NCBI GenBank assembly: GCA_964479535.1
Contig: CAYZMM010000034.1
Location: 1-64,000 of the forward strand
Source: S015-6 sp964479535
GTDB taxonomy: Bacteria; Desulfobacterota; DSWW01
Direction: 5' to 3'
Length of the DNA: 64,000 nucleotides
Each line of letters opens with the position of its first letter. Positions within the stretch are counted from its first letter, which is position 1. A model generated the notes under the pieces. That model did not search any database. It worked only from the letters and a program-made list of their open reading frames with translations, and was not told the origin of the DNA. This document shows positions 38,015 to 47,478 of the stretch, piece by piece. The position numbers and the translations under genes were made by a program.

Positions 38015-38485
38015 ATGGACGAACGAACGTCGGCCTCCGGGCAGGGGGAGACCCGAAAGTGCCCCTATTGCTGCGAAGACATCCCCGCGGAAGCGGTCAA
38101 ATGCCGGTACTGCAGATCCGCTCTCGATCCCGCGGAACAGGGGACGGGCGCGAACCAGGCGCCTTCGGGCAAGATGTTCCTCGGGGTCTGCACAAGGCTC
38201 GCGGCCAGGTATCAGATTCCCGTCACACTGGTCCGCCTGTGCTTCGTGCTGCTCACGCTCTTCCACGGTTTCGGCATTCTTCTTTACCTGATTCTGTGGG
38301 CCATCCTGCCCGGGCTCGGTGAGGGGGAGGAGCCGAAGGCAGGCCACTGGATCCGGTCGGCCCGCAGTTTCTTCCGGGCCGTCAAGAAGGCTTTCAACGA
38401 GGAGGTCGGCGGCGCCGGGAATGCCGGGTCGGAAAGCCGCAAAGTGGACGAGCCGGGCGACATGAACACCGTCGAATCCCGTTGA
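38015..38485 (+). CDS. Zinc-ribbon PspC-domain membrane protein, copy 1
   Basis: 156 residues from the ATG at 38015 with a GAGGA site. Residues 14-33 form a C4 zinc ribbon (CPYCCEDIPAEAVKCRYC), residues about 50-110 a PspC domain with the family phrases GVCTRLAARY, P-V-T-L-V-R-L and a hydrophobic ILLYLILWAILPG, and the tail is basic then acidic. PspC proteins sense or transmit envelope stress. It sits just before an ECF sigma gene, and a second protein of the same architecture follows the anti-sigma gene. Confidence 0.85.
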   Translation: MDERTSASGQGETRKCPYCCEDIPAEAVKCRYCRSALDPAEQGTGANQAPSGKMFLGVCTRLAARYQIPVTLVRLCFVLLTLFHGFGILLYLILWAILPGLGEGEEPKAGHWIRSARSFFRAVKKAFNEEVGGAGNAGSESRKVDEPGDMNTVESR

Positions 38486-38517
38486 GATCGAGCCCATGAT
38501 CTTCTACCATACGGGCC

Positions 38518-39072
38518 ATGGGGCCCTACACGGATCGGAGCGATGCGACCCTGGCTGCCCGGGCGTCGAGAGGAGACCGGGATGCGGCATCCGCTCTCGT
38601 GCGAACGCACAGCCCAAGGCTGTACGCATTCATCCAGAGGTATCACCCGGATCGCGACGACTGCGAGGATCTTCTTCAGGAGACCTGGATCAGGGCCTTT
38701 TCGAATCTCGACCGGTTCGACCCGAAGAAGCGGTTCACGACCTGGCTCTTTCAGATCGCCCTGAACCTGTGCCGTGACCTGGCGCGAAGGGAACGTGTCC
38801 GATCCGGGTATCGCCGGTACGTTCAGGAGACGGGGCAGAGGGGCTCGGACACGAAGACGGAAGAGAAGGTGGACGCAAGGAAGGCGATGCGGGCGGTCGA
38901 GACGTTGCCGCTCGAGCAGAAGGAAGTGCTCCTGCTGCGCTATTACCACGGAGTCCCGGAAGCGGAGGCCGCCGAAATCGTCGGCTGCCCCAGAGGTACG
39001 GTGAAGAGCAGGCTCCACCAGGCGGTGAGGGCCGTAAGGAGGAAGCTGGAGATCGGGGAGGTTGAATCTTGA
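38518..39072 (+). CDS. ECF-type RNA polymerase sigma factor
   Basis: 184 residues. Sigma-2 region about 25-95 (LVRTHSPRLYAFIQRYHPDRDDCEDLLQETW pattern, split by loops; RFTTWLFQIALNLCRDLARR). Sigma-4 region about 125-178 (LPLEQKEVLLLRYYHG, then GCPRGTVKSRLHQAVRAVRRKL). It directs RNA polymerase to a small set of promoters. Its stop overlaps the TTG start of the anti-sigma-like gene by four bases, the usual coupling. Confidence 0.95.
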   Translation: MGPYTDRSDATLAARASRGDRDAASALVRTHSPRLYAFIQRYHPDRDDCEDLLQETWIRAFSNLDRFDPKKRFTTWLFQIALNLCRDLARRERVRSGYRRYVQETGQRGSDTKTEEKVDARKAMRAVETLPLEQKEVLLLRYYHGVPEAEAAEIVGCPRGTVKSRLHQAVRAVRRKLEIGEVES

Positions 39073-39596
39073 GTTCGAGCAAGGGCGTGCAAGGCTGTTC
39101 GAACTGCGAACAGCGGATTCTCGATGCTTCCGATCCAGGGGATGCGCTGCACGATACCTTTGTCAGGGATCACCTGGCCGCCTGCACGGAATGCACGGAC
39201 TTCTTCGAGTCCCTGCGAGACGTGAAGCCCTTTCTGGATCGGTACGAAGTGCTCGAACCCACCGAGGAGCTCGTCCAGTCCGTGCTCGGGCGGACGTGGG
39301 GGGCACTGCCTGCGAGACCCTCCCCGGAGACGACTCCGATCCACGCGGGAATGCTTCGCGTCGTCCTGGCAGGGCTCGTGTCCCTGCCTCTGGTGATCCT
39401 GATCAATGCCCTGATGGGATGGGCCTTGTACGAGGTGACCTCTTCACTGCTTCCCAGGACGGTCGCCGTGTACCTTGTCGGCCTCTTTGGGGTCTGGGCT
39501 TCCATGGCGGTTTCTCTCGGCTACGCGAGTCTTCCTCTTCTGGACGCCATCGTAAGGAGACCGGGCGGACGACGGCCGGCCATGGCCGACGCTTGA
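39069..39596 (+). CDS. Putative anti-sigma factor with zinc-binding motif and membrane spans
   Basis: 175 residues from a TTG overlapping the sigma factor stop. The N-terminal domain carries Cys10 and Cys13 and an H-x3-C-x2-C motif (DHLAACTECTDFF) characteristic of zinc anti-sigma factors. Two hydrophobic helices follow (about 95-117 and 125-150). It should hold the sigma factor at the membrane until a signal arrives. Three adjacent genes (two PspC proteins and this) all place zinc-ribbon domains next to the membrane. Confidence 0.85.
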   Translation: MSSSKGVQGCSNCEQRILDASDPGDALHDTFVRDHLAACTECTDFFESLRDVKPFLDRYEVLEPTEELVQSVLGRTWGALPARPSPETTPIHAGMLRVVLAGLVSLPLVILINALMGWALYEVTSSLLPRTVAVYLVGLFGVWASMAVSLGYASLPLLDAIVRRPGGRRPAMADA

Positions 39597-39631
39597 GGGT
39601 TGCAACCGATCGAAGAAACAGAGGAGAAGAA

Positions 39632-40009
39632 ATGGCAGCGCATGCCACCAAGAAATGCCCTTACTGCGCAGAGGAGATCCGGGCGGAGGCGATCAAGTGC
39701 CGGTATTGCGCGAGCATGATCAGCGCGAGCCCCCTGCCCGACGCCGTCACCCGCTCCTGGTACCGGTCCCGCAAGGACAAGGTCGTTGCGGGCGTTTGCA
39801 TGGGGCTGGCCGCACAGTTCGGCGTCTCCGTGACACTCATCCGGCTGGCCTTCATCCTGGGCACCTTCTTCGGCGGATGGGGAATCCTCGTCTACATCAC
39901 CCTCTGGTTCATCATGCCGAAGGAGCCCGTCGTGCGAATCGGGGAAGACCGGCTGGACAGGGGTGAAGGGTCGGGGATCGGGGATCAGGGGGCAGCACCC
40001 TACCCCTAA
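39632..40009 (+). CDS. Zinc-ribbon PspC-domain membrane protein, copy 2
   Basis: 125 residues from the ATG at 39632 (GAGGAGA site), 35 bases after the anti-sigma gene. It has the zinc ribbon CPYCAEEIRAEAIKCRYC at 9-26 and a PspC domain with DKVVAGVCMGLAAQFGVS and a hydrophobic helix WGILVYITLWFIMP. It is a paralogue of the protein at 38015-38485, with the same ribbon sequence in all but a few positions. Probably co-transcribed with the sigma/anti-sigma pair. Confidence 0.88.
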   Translation: MAAHATKKCPYCAEEIRAEAIKCRYCASMISASPLPDAVTRSWYRSRKDKVVAGVCMGLAAQFGVSVTLIRLAFILGTFFGGWGILVYITLWFIMPKEPVVRIGEDRLDRGEGSGIGDQGAAPYP

Positions 40010-40031
40010 CACTTCCAAAGGCACACTCCCT

Positions 40032-40661
40032 TCAGATCCACTCGAGCACACCGGCGAAAAGCACGAGCGCCGCGGCATTCACCAGCGCGAGGGTGAGAAG
40101 GAAACGCTTCTGGGTTTCCGGCTTCCAGTCGTAGCAGTAGAAGGCCGCGAGGAAGAAGGGGATGTAGACGGTGAGGAAGACCGGAACCGCTCCCCACCAG
40201 GGGTAGACCCAGACGAACGCCGGGGTCTTGGCGAGGAAGATCTCGATGAACGAGATGACCGCCGCGTTGACCAGGGCAAGGAGAAGGCGGTTGTTGATCC
40301 CCGCAATCTTCCGGTGCGGGTCCTCCGGAATCAGCTTGCACATGGCCAGCGCGAGGACGGGAAACATGAAGCTGATCTCGATCCCCACACCGACCAGGAT
40401 CAGAAAGGCGGTGCCGGTGGGCACCGTCCAGAGCGCGTGGCCCGAGAAGTGTTGAATCAGCGCGTTGATGATCTCCACGGACCAGTGCACCATGTACAGG
40501 GAAAGGCCTCCCGCCACGACCTTCCAGTTCTTCTTGCTGATCTCGTTGATATAGGCGTAGAGCGATAGCGCAAGCAGGGTGACCACATACCACTGGAAAG
40601 GCTCTCCGCTCCTCAGAATGGACAGGGCCGCCTCGGTCGCATCAGGATTGTACAGCGTCAT
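40032..40661 (-). CDS. Multi-span membrane protein, paralogue B
   Basis: 209 residues, about seven hydrophobic segments, the same family as paralogue A at 29754-30386. Shared marks are the ALSILR opening, FQWYVV, NEISKKNW, a V-E-I-I-N-A-L-I-Q-H-F segment with in-membrane charge, TAFLIL, NRL, IEIFL and a terminal LEWI. Unlike paralogue A it stands next to the PspC module. Function unknown. Convergent with the PspC gene. Confidence 0.8.
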   Translation of the reverse strand: MTLYNPDATEAALSILRSGEPFQWYVVTLLALSLYAYINEISKKNWKVVAGGLSLYMVHWSVEIINALIQHFSGHALWTVPTGTAFLILVGVGIEISFMFPVLALAMCKLIPEDPHRKIAGINNRLLLALVNAAVISFIEIFLAKTPAFVWVYPWWGAVPVFLTVYIPFFLAAFYCYDWKPETQKRFLLTLALVNAAALVLFAGVLEWI

Positions 40662-40768
40662 CCTCTCCTCCTCATGTAGGGGTCAGAGCTACACCCTGGA
40701 AAAAGCACCCTGCTACTGCAGCGATGATGTGCAAGTTTCCGTTGAAATCGGGACAAAAGTCAACGGCG

Positions 40769-40797
40769 TTGACAGCTTTGATTCGCTTCTGTACATT
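40769..40797 (+). promoter_or_regulatory. Sigma-70 promoter of the MarR/RND operon
   Basis: TTGACA at 40769-40774 (perfect), a 17-base spacer and TACATT at 40792-40797 (4/6). It lies about 110 bases before the marR-type ATG at 40906. Confidence 0.65.
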
Positions 40798-40816
40798 TAA
40801 TCTAGCTAATGATTAA
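40797..40816. promoter_or_regulatory. Candidate MarR operator
   Basis: Inverted repeat TTAATC (40797-40802) and GATTAA (40811-40816) separated by 8 bases, AT-rich within a GC-rich genome, covering the predicted transcription start. MarR proteins commonly bind such palindromes of 16-20 bases and repress their own operon. Confidence 0.6.
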
Positions 40817-40905
40817 TCCGGCAAATGTTTTGTCTGCCTAATTTCATGCTCCCGTGTCACGTTTGGAGATCTTCCGCCGTCTAATCCCACTGGGAGTTCA
40901 TTCGA

Positions 40906-41412
40906 ATGCCGAAGAAAGAAGCCCTGGAGCAGGCCCGGTTCATCTTCAGCACGGGCAAGTTGATTCGAGACCGCATCATCCGGATTCAGGCGAGCCACAT
41001 GGAAGCGAACGGAAGGAACGCACACGAAGAGGAACTCTCTCTTTCTCAGCTCCACGCGGTCCACATCATTCACGACTGCGGACCCGTAACCGTGAGCGAT
41101 CTTGCCGCCGCCCTGGGTGTCTCCCCCCCTTCCGCCTCCACCATGGTGGATCGGCTGGTCGACAAAGGCCTCCTCCTGCGCGAACCGAGCCGGGAGGATC
41201 GGAGGAAGGTGCTCGTAAGCATTTCGCCGAAGGAGATGAAGAAGATCGCTTCCATGGAAGAAACCATCCTCCGTTCTTTCGTCGATCTGGTGGAGAGGAT
41301 CGGACCGAAGACCGCGCGGATGTGGTGCCAGGTGCTCAAAAGGGTAAGAGAGGTGCAGGAAGAGGCTCACCGCCTGCATCGTCGGAAACCGCCCCCGAAA
41401 AGGCATGAATAG
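40906..41412 (+). CDS. MarR-family transcriptional regulator
   Basis: 168 residues. It has the winged-helix core TVSDLAAALGVSPPSASTMVDRLVDKGLL, then the wing with REPSREDRRKVLVSISPKEMK. The basic tail (RRKPPPKRHE) may be disordered. It overlaps the membrane-fusion gene by 8 bases and is the first gene of the efflux operon, with a candidate operator at 40797-40816. It should repress the pump until an inducing ligand binds. Confidence 0.93.
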   Translation: MPKKEALEQARFIFSTGKLIRDRIIRIQASHMEANGRNAHEEELSLSQLHAVHIIHDCGPVTVSDLAAALGVSPPSASTMVDRLVDKGLLLREPSREDRRKVLVSISPKEMKKIASMEETILRSFVDLVERIGPKTARMWCQVLKRVREVQEEAHRLHRRKPPPKRHE

Positions 41413-42763
41413 GATGGAACAAGAGAAGCTGAGCAAAGCGGACGGCAGAGTCCTCCGGCGGATCGTCATCTGCTCCGTCGTGATTGCCGTCGGCATGATC
41501 GGAATGCTGGCCCTGGCCAGCCTGCGAAAACCCCCGGCGGAAGTGGAGCGTCAGGAAAGGGCCCTTCGCGTGGCCGCTCTTCGCGTCGAAGAGGAGGATG
41601 TGCCGGTCTTCATCACCGGATACGGCGAAGTGAAGGCCCTCGACGTGGTCTCCATCGCCTCCGAGGTTTCCGGGAAGATCGTGGAGATCCACCCTCGTCT
41701 GGAGGTGGGGGAAAACATCCACAAAGACGAAACCCTGTTCAAGATCGACTCGAGAGACTACGCGGCCGCCCGCGATTCCGCCCGCGCCACGGTCAGGCAG
41801 TGGGAAAACGGAATCGCCCGCCTGAAGAAGCAGGTTGCCATCGACCGCGAACGGCTCAAGACGATCGAGCGGAACCGGGACCTGGCCATGGCCGAGTTCG
41901 AACGCGTCCGGGAGCTCTTCGAGAAGGACAGTGTGGGAACCCGTTCCGGGGTGGACGCGGCAGAGCGTGCCGCCAACAACGCCGCGGACCTGGCCCGCCA
42001 GATCGAGCAATCGGTCCTGCTCCACCCGATCCGGATTCGGGAGGCGGAAAGCAGCCTGGCCGCTGCGGAGGCGGCCAAGGCCACCGCCGAGGCGAATCTG
42101 GAGCGATGCGAAGTCAGGGCGCCCTTCGACGGCCGTGTGAAGTTCGTGTCCCTCGAGAGGGGACAGTATGTCGTGCCGGGGCAGCGTGTGCTCACGCTGG
42201 CGAACGACGCGACCCTCGAGATCGAAGTTCCCCTAAACAGCCGTGACGCCCGGCGGTGGCTTCGGTTCCGCAGAGGGGGAGCCAACGGTGCGACGGCCTG
42301 GTTTAACGATCTCGAGCCGGTCACGAGCACGATTCGCTGGACAGAGGACCGGGAGGACCATGTCTGGCGCGGACAACTGCATCGTGTCGTGAAGTTCGAT
42401 CAGCAGACCCGCACCCTCACGGTGGCGATCCGGATCGAGGCGCAGCAGGCTCTGTCGGAAGACACGGAGAGACTCCCCCTCGTGGAGGGCATGTTCTGCT
42501 CCGTGGAGATTCCGGGCCGAACGATGAGAGGGGTCTATCGCGTGCCCCGCTGGGCCGTGAGCTTCGAGAACACCGTCTACGTCTCGAGGGAGAACCGTCT
42601 GAAGACGGTTCCCGTGGAAGTGGAACGCATCCAGGGCGAAGAGGCCTTCGTCTCCGCCGGGCTCGGCCCCGGGGACGTCGTCATCGTGACGCGGCTCATC
42701 GATCCGCTCGAAAACAGCCTCCTCGAATTCTCCCTCGAAGAGGATGAGGACCTCGATTCATGA
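41405..42763 (+). CDS. RND efflux periplasmic adaptor (membrane fusion protein)
   Basis: 452 residues. One N-terminal membrane anchor (about 17-40) is followed by the lipoyl half EVKALDVVSIASEVSGKIVEIHP, a long coiled-coil hairpin (about 125-210), the second lipoyl half CEVRAPFDGRVKFVSLERGQYV, and beta-barrel and membrane-proximal domains. It links the inner-membrane pump to the outer-membrane channel. It overlaps the regulator by 8 bases and the pump by 4 (ATGA). Confidence 0.93.
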   Translation: MNRMEQEKLSKADGRVLRRIVICSVVIAVGMIGMLALASLRKPPAEVERQERALRVAALRVEEEDVPVFITGYGEVKALDVVSIASEVSGKIVEIHPRLEVGENIHKDETLFKIDSRDYAAARDSARATVRQWENGIARLKKQVAIDRERLKTIERNRDLAMAEFERVRELFEKDSVGTRSGVDAAERAANNAADLARQIEQSVLLHPIRIREAESSLAAAEAAKATAEANLERCEVRAPFDGRVKFVSLERGQYVVPGQRVLTLANDATLEIEVPLNSRDARRWLRFRRGGANGATAWFNDLEPVTSTIRWTEDREDHVWRGQLHRVVKFDQQTRTLTVAIRIEAQQALSEDTERLPLVEGMFCSVEIPGRTMRGVYRVPRWAVSFENTVYVSRENRLKTVPVEVERIQGEEAFVSAGLGPGDVVIVTRLIDPLENSLLEFSLEEDEDLDS

Positions 42764-45700
42764 CCCGGATCATCGCCTCCTTCGCCAGCAACACGGTCTT
42801 CGCCAACATCGTCCTGCTCATCCTCCTCCTGGCAGGGGCGCTGGCTGCAGGTTCCATGGTGCGGGAGACCTTTCCCCAGTTCTCGCTGGACATGATCCAG
42901 ATCACCGTCCTCTATCCGGGAGCCGACCCGGAAGAGGTGGAGGAGGGCATCTGCCGGAAGATCGAAGAGGCAATCGAGGGCGTGGAGGGCATCAAGCAGT
43001 ACACGACCACGTCCCGGGAGGACGTGGGCAGTGCACTGCTGGAGGTGAAGGAAGGCTACGATCCGGACGAGGTCTTGGAGCGGGTCCGGAGCAAGATCGA
43101 CTCGATCTCCACCTTCCCTGTGGATGCGGAGAAGCCGATCGTCAACGAGTTGCTGATCCGGCAGGAGGTCGTGTTTCTCGCCCTGTCCGGACCCCTGGAC
43201 GAGAGACGGCTCAAGGAGTGGTCCGAAAGGGTCAAGGACGAGATCCAGCAGCTTCCGGAAGTCTCACAGGTCGAGAGCTTCGGCGTGCGGGAATACGAGA
43301 TCGCCATCGAGGTCTCCGAGGAACGGCTGCGCGAGTACGGACTGAGCTTCGCCCAGGTTTCGGCCGCGGTTCGACAGAGCAACCTGAACCTGGCCGGCGG
43401 AACCATCCGCACCCGCGGTGAGGAGATCCGCGTCCGCACCATGGGCCGAAAATACACGGGCAAGGAGCTTTCCTCCATCGTTCTGCTCGCACGCCCCGAG
43501 GGGGAAATCATCACCCTGGACCGTCTGGCCACGGTGAAAGACGGATTTGCGGAGGACCCGATCCACCTCTCCCTCGATGACGAGCGTGCCGCCATGCTCA
43601 TCGTCTACAAGACCGAGGAGGAAGACTCCCTGGCCATCTCCGAGGCGGTGAGGGAGTACGTGCGAGACCAGCAGGAGCGCCTGCCCGAGGGGTCGAGCAT
43701 GAAGATCCTGATCGACACCTCGGACATGCTCCAGGACCGGATCAATCTCCTCGTGAAGAACGGTGCGATCGGCCTTGCCCTGGTCTTCTTCCTCCTCTGG
43801 GTCTTCCTCGATTTCCGGCTCAGCTTCTGGGCCGGCATGGGAATGCCGATCTCGGTTGCAGGCGCCCTTGCCATCCTCTGGGGCATGGGGGAAACGATCA
43901 ACATGATCTCCCTCTTCGGGTTGATCATGGTCATCGGGATCGTGGTGGACGACGCGATCGTGGTGGGCGAGTCGATCTTCTATCACCGCAGACAGGGCGA
44001 ACCCCCGCTGAAGGCCGCCGTGGAGGGCGTCAAGGAGGTCGGCCTGCCGGTCCTCGCGGCGGTGACGACAACGATCATCGCGTTCCTGCCCCTGGCGTAC
44101 GTGGGCGGCATCATGGGCAAGTTCATCCAGATCCTACCCGTCGTCGTCATCGCCTGCCTCCTGATCTCCCTGGTGGAGTGCCTGATCCTCCTGCCCGCCC
44201 ACCTGCACAACCTGCCCGACCCGAACCGGGAGAATCACGTACGGAATCCCATTGCCCGCAGGATCGACCGATTCCATCAGGCCACGAGCCGGGGAATGGA
44301 GTGGTTCGTGGCGAGGGTCTACGCCCCCTTCCTCAGGAAGACCTTGACGTGGCGCTACGTATCGCTCTCCGTTGCCGTCGGTATCCTGCTGATCACCGTG
44401 GGACTCCTCGCGGGCGGCATCCTGAAATTCGAGGTCTTTCCGGACATCGACGGGTTCGTCATGACGGCCACGGCGGAGTTCCCGGGCGGAACGCCCCCGG
44501 AGGTCACCCGGCAGGCCCTGCTGCAGATACAGGAGGCGGCCAGGCGGTTGAACGAGGAAGTGGCGACCGTCTCGGGAGAGCCCCTGCTCAAGCATCTCTA
44601 CTACCTGGTCGGCTCCAGCCTGCAGGAAATACCGGTCATCGGGCCTCACGTGGGCTCGGTGCAGTGCGTGCTGCTCGATTCGGAGAAGCGCGGGATCCAC
44701 ACGAACGACCTCATGGTGCGCTGGGAGAAAGAAATCGGGCCTCTCCCCGGCATCGTGGCCCTCACCCTCGAGGGCATCGGCGGCGGACCGCCGGGGGCCC
44801 CCATCGAGATCTGGCTCCAGGGACAGAAGATGGAGAGCATCCTGGCCGCTGCCGACGAGATGAAGGGCCGTCTCCGCCAGTTCGACGGCACGACGCAGGT
44901 CCGCTCCGACTTCGTCCCTGGAAAGAACGAGATGAGGCTCGAGCTGAAGCCGGAAGCGAGGGCCATGGGAATCACGGTGGACGATCTCGCCCGACAGGTC
45001 TATGCCGGCTACTACGGCGAGGAGGCCCTTCGGCTCCAGAGAGGCCGCGACGACATTCGAGTCAAGGTTCGCTACACAGAGAACGAACGCAGCAGGTTGT
45101 CCGAGATCGAACGGATGCGCATACGCACCGCCCGGGGGCACGAAGTTCCGCTTCTCTCGGTCGCAGATGTCCGGTTCACACCCGGATACGCAACGATCAC
45201 CCGAACCGACGGGTACCGGCGTGTGGCGGTCAGTGCGGATGTGGACACGCAGAAGGCGAACGCAAATGAAATCATCGGAGAGCTCTCCCGGGGATACTTC
45301 TCTGAACTGGAGGAGCGCTACCCCGGGCTTCGGGTGTCGGTGCAGGGGGAAAAGAAGAAGATGCGCGAATCCTTCGGCTCCCTCCTCGTGGGCTTCCCCC
45401 TTGCCGTGTTCGGCATGTTCATGATCATCGCCACCATGTTCCGCTCGTATGCACAGCCCTTCGTCATCCTGTTCACCTTGCCCTTCGGGTTCATCGGGGC
45501 CACGTGGGGACACCTGCTGCTCGGGTATCACATCTCCATGATGAGCATCTTCGGCATGGTGGCCCTGGCCGGCGTGGTGGTCAACGACGCCATCGTCATG
45601 ATCGAGCGCATCAACGAGAACCACGCAGAGGGAATGTCCTTCTTTCAGGCGATCCAGCAGGGCGGGGCCCGCCGTTTCCGGGCGGTGTTCCTTACCACCA

Positions 45701-45990
45701 TCAGCACGGTCGGCGGACTGACCCCCCTCATCATGGAAACGGACATGCAGGCACAGATTCTGATTCCCATGGCCATATCCCTTGCCGCGGGCGTCGCTTT
45801 TGCCACGACGCTGACTCTGGTGCTCGTTCCGAGCATGCTGGTCATCCTGAACGATCTACGGCGGCTCGCTCACCGTGTCCGGCGCGGTGCGTGGCCTTCG
45901 CGGGAAGCGGTCGAACCGGCACGGGAGCGCAAGACGGACCCTCTCGACGAGGCCCCGGCAGTGCCGAGCCCGGCCACGCCCTGGCACTGA
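42760..45990 (+). CDS. RND efflux pump, inner-membrane permease (AcrB/HAE family)
   Basis: 1076 residues, normal length. Two homologous halves each carry a large periplasmic loop. The start is N-terminal cytoplasmic, then TM1 and a P-G-A-D-P-E-E-V-E segment typical of the porter domain. The TM4 motif GIVVDDAIVVGESI has the paired aspartates of the proton relay. The second half contains VALAGVVVNDAIVMIERIN. The C-terminal tail is acidic and Pro-rich. It exports hydrophobic drugs or metabolites using the proton gradient; the substrate is not predictable. Confidence 0.96.
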   Translation: MTRIIASFASNTVFANIVLLILLLAGALAAGSMVRETFPQFSLDMIQITVLYPGADPEEVEEGICRKIEEAIEGVEGIKQYTTTSREDVGSALLEVKEGYDPDEVLERVRSKIDSISTFPVDAEKPIVNELLIRQEVVFLALSGPLDERRLKEWSERVKDEIQQLPEVSQVESFGVREYEIAIEVSEERLREYGLSFAQVSAAVRQSNLNLAGGTIRTRGEEIRVRTMGRKYTGKELSSIVLLARPEGEIITLDRLATVKDGFAEDPIHLSLDDERAAMLIVYKTEEEDSLAISEAVREYVRDQQERLPEGSSMKILIDTSDMLQDRINLLVKNGAIGLALVFFLLWVFLDFRLSFWAGMGMPISVAGALAILWGMGETINMISLFGLIMVIGIVVDDAIVVGESIFYHRRQGEPPLKAAVEGVKEVGLPVLAAVTTTIIAFLPLAYVGGIMGKFIQILPVVVIACLLISLVECLILLPAHLHNLPDPNRENHVRNPIARRIDRFHQATSRGMEWFVARVYAPFLRKTLTWRYVSLSVAVGILLITVGLLAGGILKFEVFPDIDGFVMTATAEFPGGTPPEVTRQALLQIQEAARRLNEEVATVSGEPLLKHLYYLVGSSLQEIPVIGPHVGSVQCVLLDSEKRGIHTNDLMVRWEKEIGPLPGIVALTLEGIGGGPPGAPIEIWLQGQKMESILAAADEMKGRLRQFDGTTQVRSDFVPGKNEMRLELKPEARAMGITVDDLARQVYAGYYGEEALRLQRGRDDIRVKVRYTENERSRLSEIERMRIRTARGHEVPLLSVADVRFTPGYATITRTDGYRRVAVSADVDTQKANANEIIGELSRGYFSELEERYPGLRVSVQGEKKKMRESFGSLLVGFPLAVFGMFMIIATMFRSYAQPFVILFTLPFGFIGATWGHLLLGYHISMMSIFGMVALAGVVVNDAIVMIERINENHAEGMSFFQAIQQGGARRFRAVFLTTISTVGGLTPLIMETDMQAQILIPMAISLAAGVAFATTLTLVLVPSMLVILNDLRRLAHRVRRGAWPSREAVEPARERKTDPLDEAPAVPSPATPWH

Positions 45991-46026
45991 GACCGCCCTG
46001 AATCCGTTCGAAGGAGGCCACGACTC

Positions 46027-47478
46027 ATGCAGCGAATCCTCTTGATCCTCTCTTTGTCGATCGGAGTGCTCCTCTGCCTCGAAAAGGTCTTTGCGGGCGA
46101 AGGTTCTCCTTCGAAGACGGAAGGCCCGCCCAACGGGCAGTCGCCTCGCGTGCTCGATCTCGCCACCTCGCAGCGGATCGCCCTGGCGGAGAACCCGTCC
46201 ATCGCCGCGGCCCGGGACCGGGTTCGGCAAGCTGTGGAACGGGTCAAGCAGGCCCGCGCAGCCTACTGGCCCACACTGGAAGCGACCGCCTCCTACTCGC
46301 GTGTCAGCCTGCCCCAAAGCTCCCTGCTCGGATTTCCATCCGGCGCCGGAATTCCCGGAACGCCCCCCACCCTCGACGACCCGGAGGACTACTTCAATTT
46401 CGGTCTCGAGGCAAACTGGCTTCTCTTCAACGGGCTCGAGCGCAAGTACACGAACGCGAGCGCGAGGGCCGCAGAGCAAGGAATCCAGGAGGCTGAAAGA
46501 GACGCCCGACGCCTGCTCCTGTCCGCCGTGGCAAACAGCTTCTACCGGGCCCAGCTCGCCCGCGAGGAGATCGCCATCGTGGAGGCGAGCGAAGATTTCA
46601 ACCGGAGGCAGGCAGAGGACGCCAAGGCGCGACAGAGGGTCGGTACCGGTTCACTCAGCGACGTGCTCAACTTCGAGGTGCAGGTGAACGCCGCCAGGTC
46701 GGACCTGATCGGCGCGAAGCGTTCCTACGAGGTGGCCATGTTCGGTCTCGCCGCGCTTCTGGGAATCCCTGAGAGCGACTTCCCCGACGGCCTGGAGCTG
46801 GTACGGCTCGAGCCGGAGACCGCCGCGGAACTCGAGCCGCCCGACCCGGAGGCCCGGATCGCCTATGCGAGAGAGCACCGGGCGGACCTCCTTCAGGCCC
46901 GGCACACCGTCGAGAGCGCGCAGCAGGAGATCGGCGCGGCCCGCGCCCCCTTCTTCCCCGCCTTCACGTTTTCCGCATCCCTCGACGGGCAGCGCGTGGG
47001 GGACGCGAGCTTCGAGGAAGACGACCTGGGCGACACCATCGCCTTGGGCTTCTACTACAACCTCTTCTCCGGAGGATTGGACGCAGCCCGCCTCCGCGAG
47101 GCCAGGGCGAGGCGCGACGAGGAGAAGAAGAACCTGGCCAATGTGAAGAACAACGTGGTCTCCGAGGTGCGGACGGCCATCGCGCAGGTGACGGCCGCCC
47201 AGCAGGAACTCCTTCTTCAGCGATCGAACGCGTCCCTGGTACAGCGGAACAGGGACCTCGTGGAAAAGGAGTACGCCGCCGGCCAGGGGTCCCTGGTTCG
47301 CCTGAACGAGGCCCAGAGGGATCTGGTCACCGCGCAGGCCCGCCTGGCGCTCGCCCTCGTCTCCCTGCGTCTCACGTGGCACAATCTTCGGACGAGCACC
47401 GGCGAAATCCTGGCCTCCCGCCCGGATGGATCCCCGGTTCGACCGCCTTGCGGGCCCCGAGACGGCCCGATGCAATGA
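46027..47478 (+). CDS. TolC-family outer-membrane efflux channel
   Basis: 483 residues with a signal peptide (1-23). Two OEP repeats are visible: ALAENPSIAAARDRVRQAVERVKQ early on and YAREHRADLLQARHTVESAQQEI in the second half, each followed by a beta hairpin (LEATASYSRV; FTFSASLDG). It forms the outer-membrane channel for the pump encoded 36 bases upstream. Last gene of the MarR operon. Confidence 0.94.
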   Translation: MQRILLILSLSIGVLLCLEKVFAGEGSPSKTEGPPNGQSPRVLDLATSQRIALAENPSIAAARDRVRQAVERVKQARAAYWPTLEATASYSRVSLPQSSLLGFPSGAGIPGTPPTLDDPEDYFNFGLEANWLLFNGLERKYTNASARAAEQGIQEAERDARRLLLSAVANSFYRAQLAREEIAIVEASEDFNRRQAEDAKARQRVGTGSLSDVLNFEVQVNAARSDLIGAKRSYEVAMFGLAALLGIPESDFPDGLELVRLEPETAAELEPPDPEARIAYAREHRADLLQARHTVESAQQEIGAARAPFFPAFTFSASLDGQRVGDASFEEDDLGDTIALGFYYNLFSGGLDAARLREARARRDEEKKNLANVKNNVVSEVRTAIAQVTAAQQELLLQRSNASLVQRNRDLVEKEYAAGQGSLVRLNEAQRDLVTAQARLALALVSLRLTWHNLRTSTGEILASRPDGSPVRPPCGPRDGPMQ

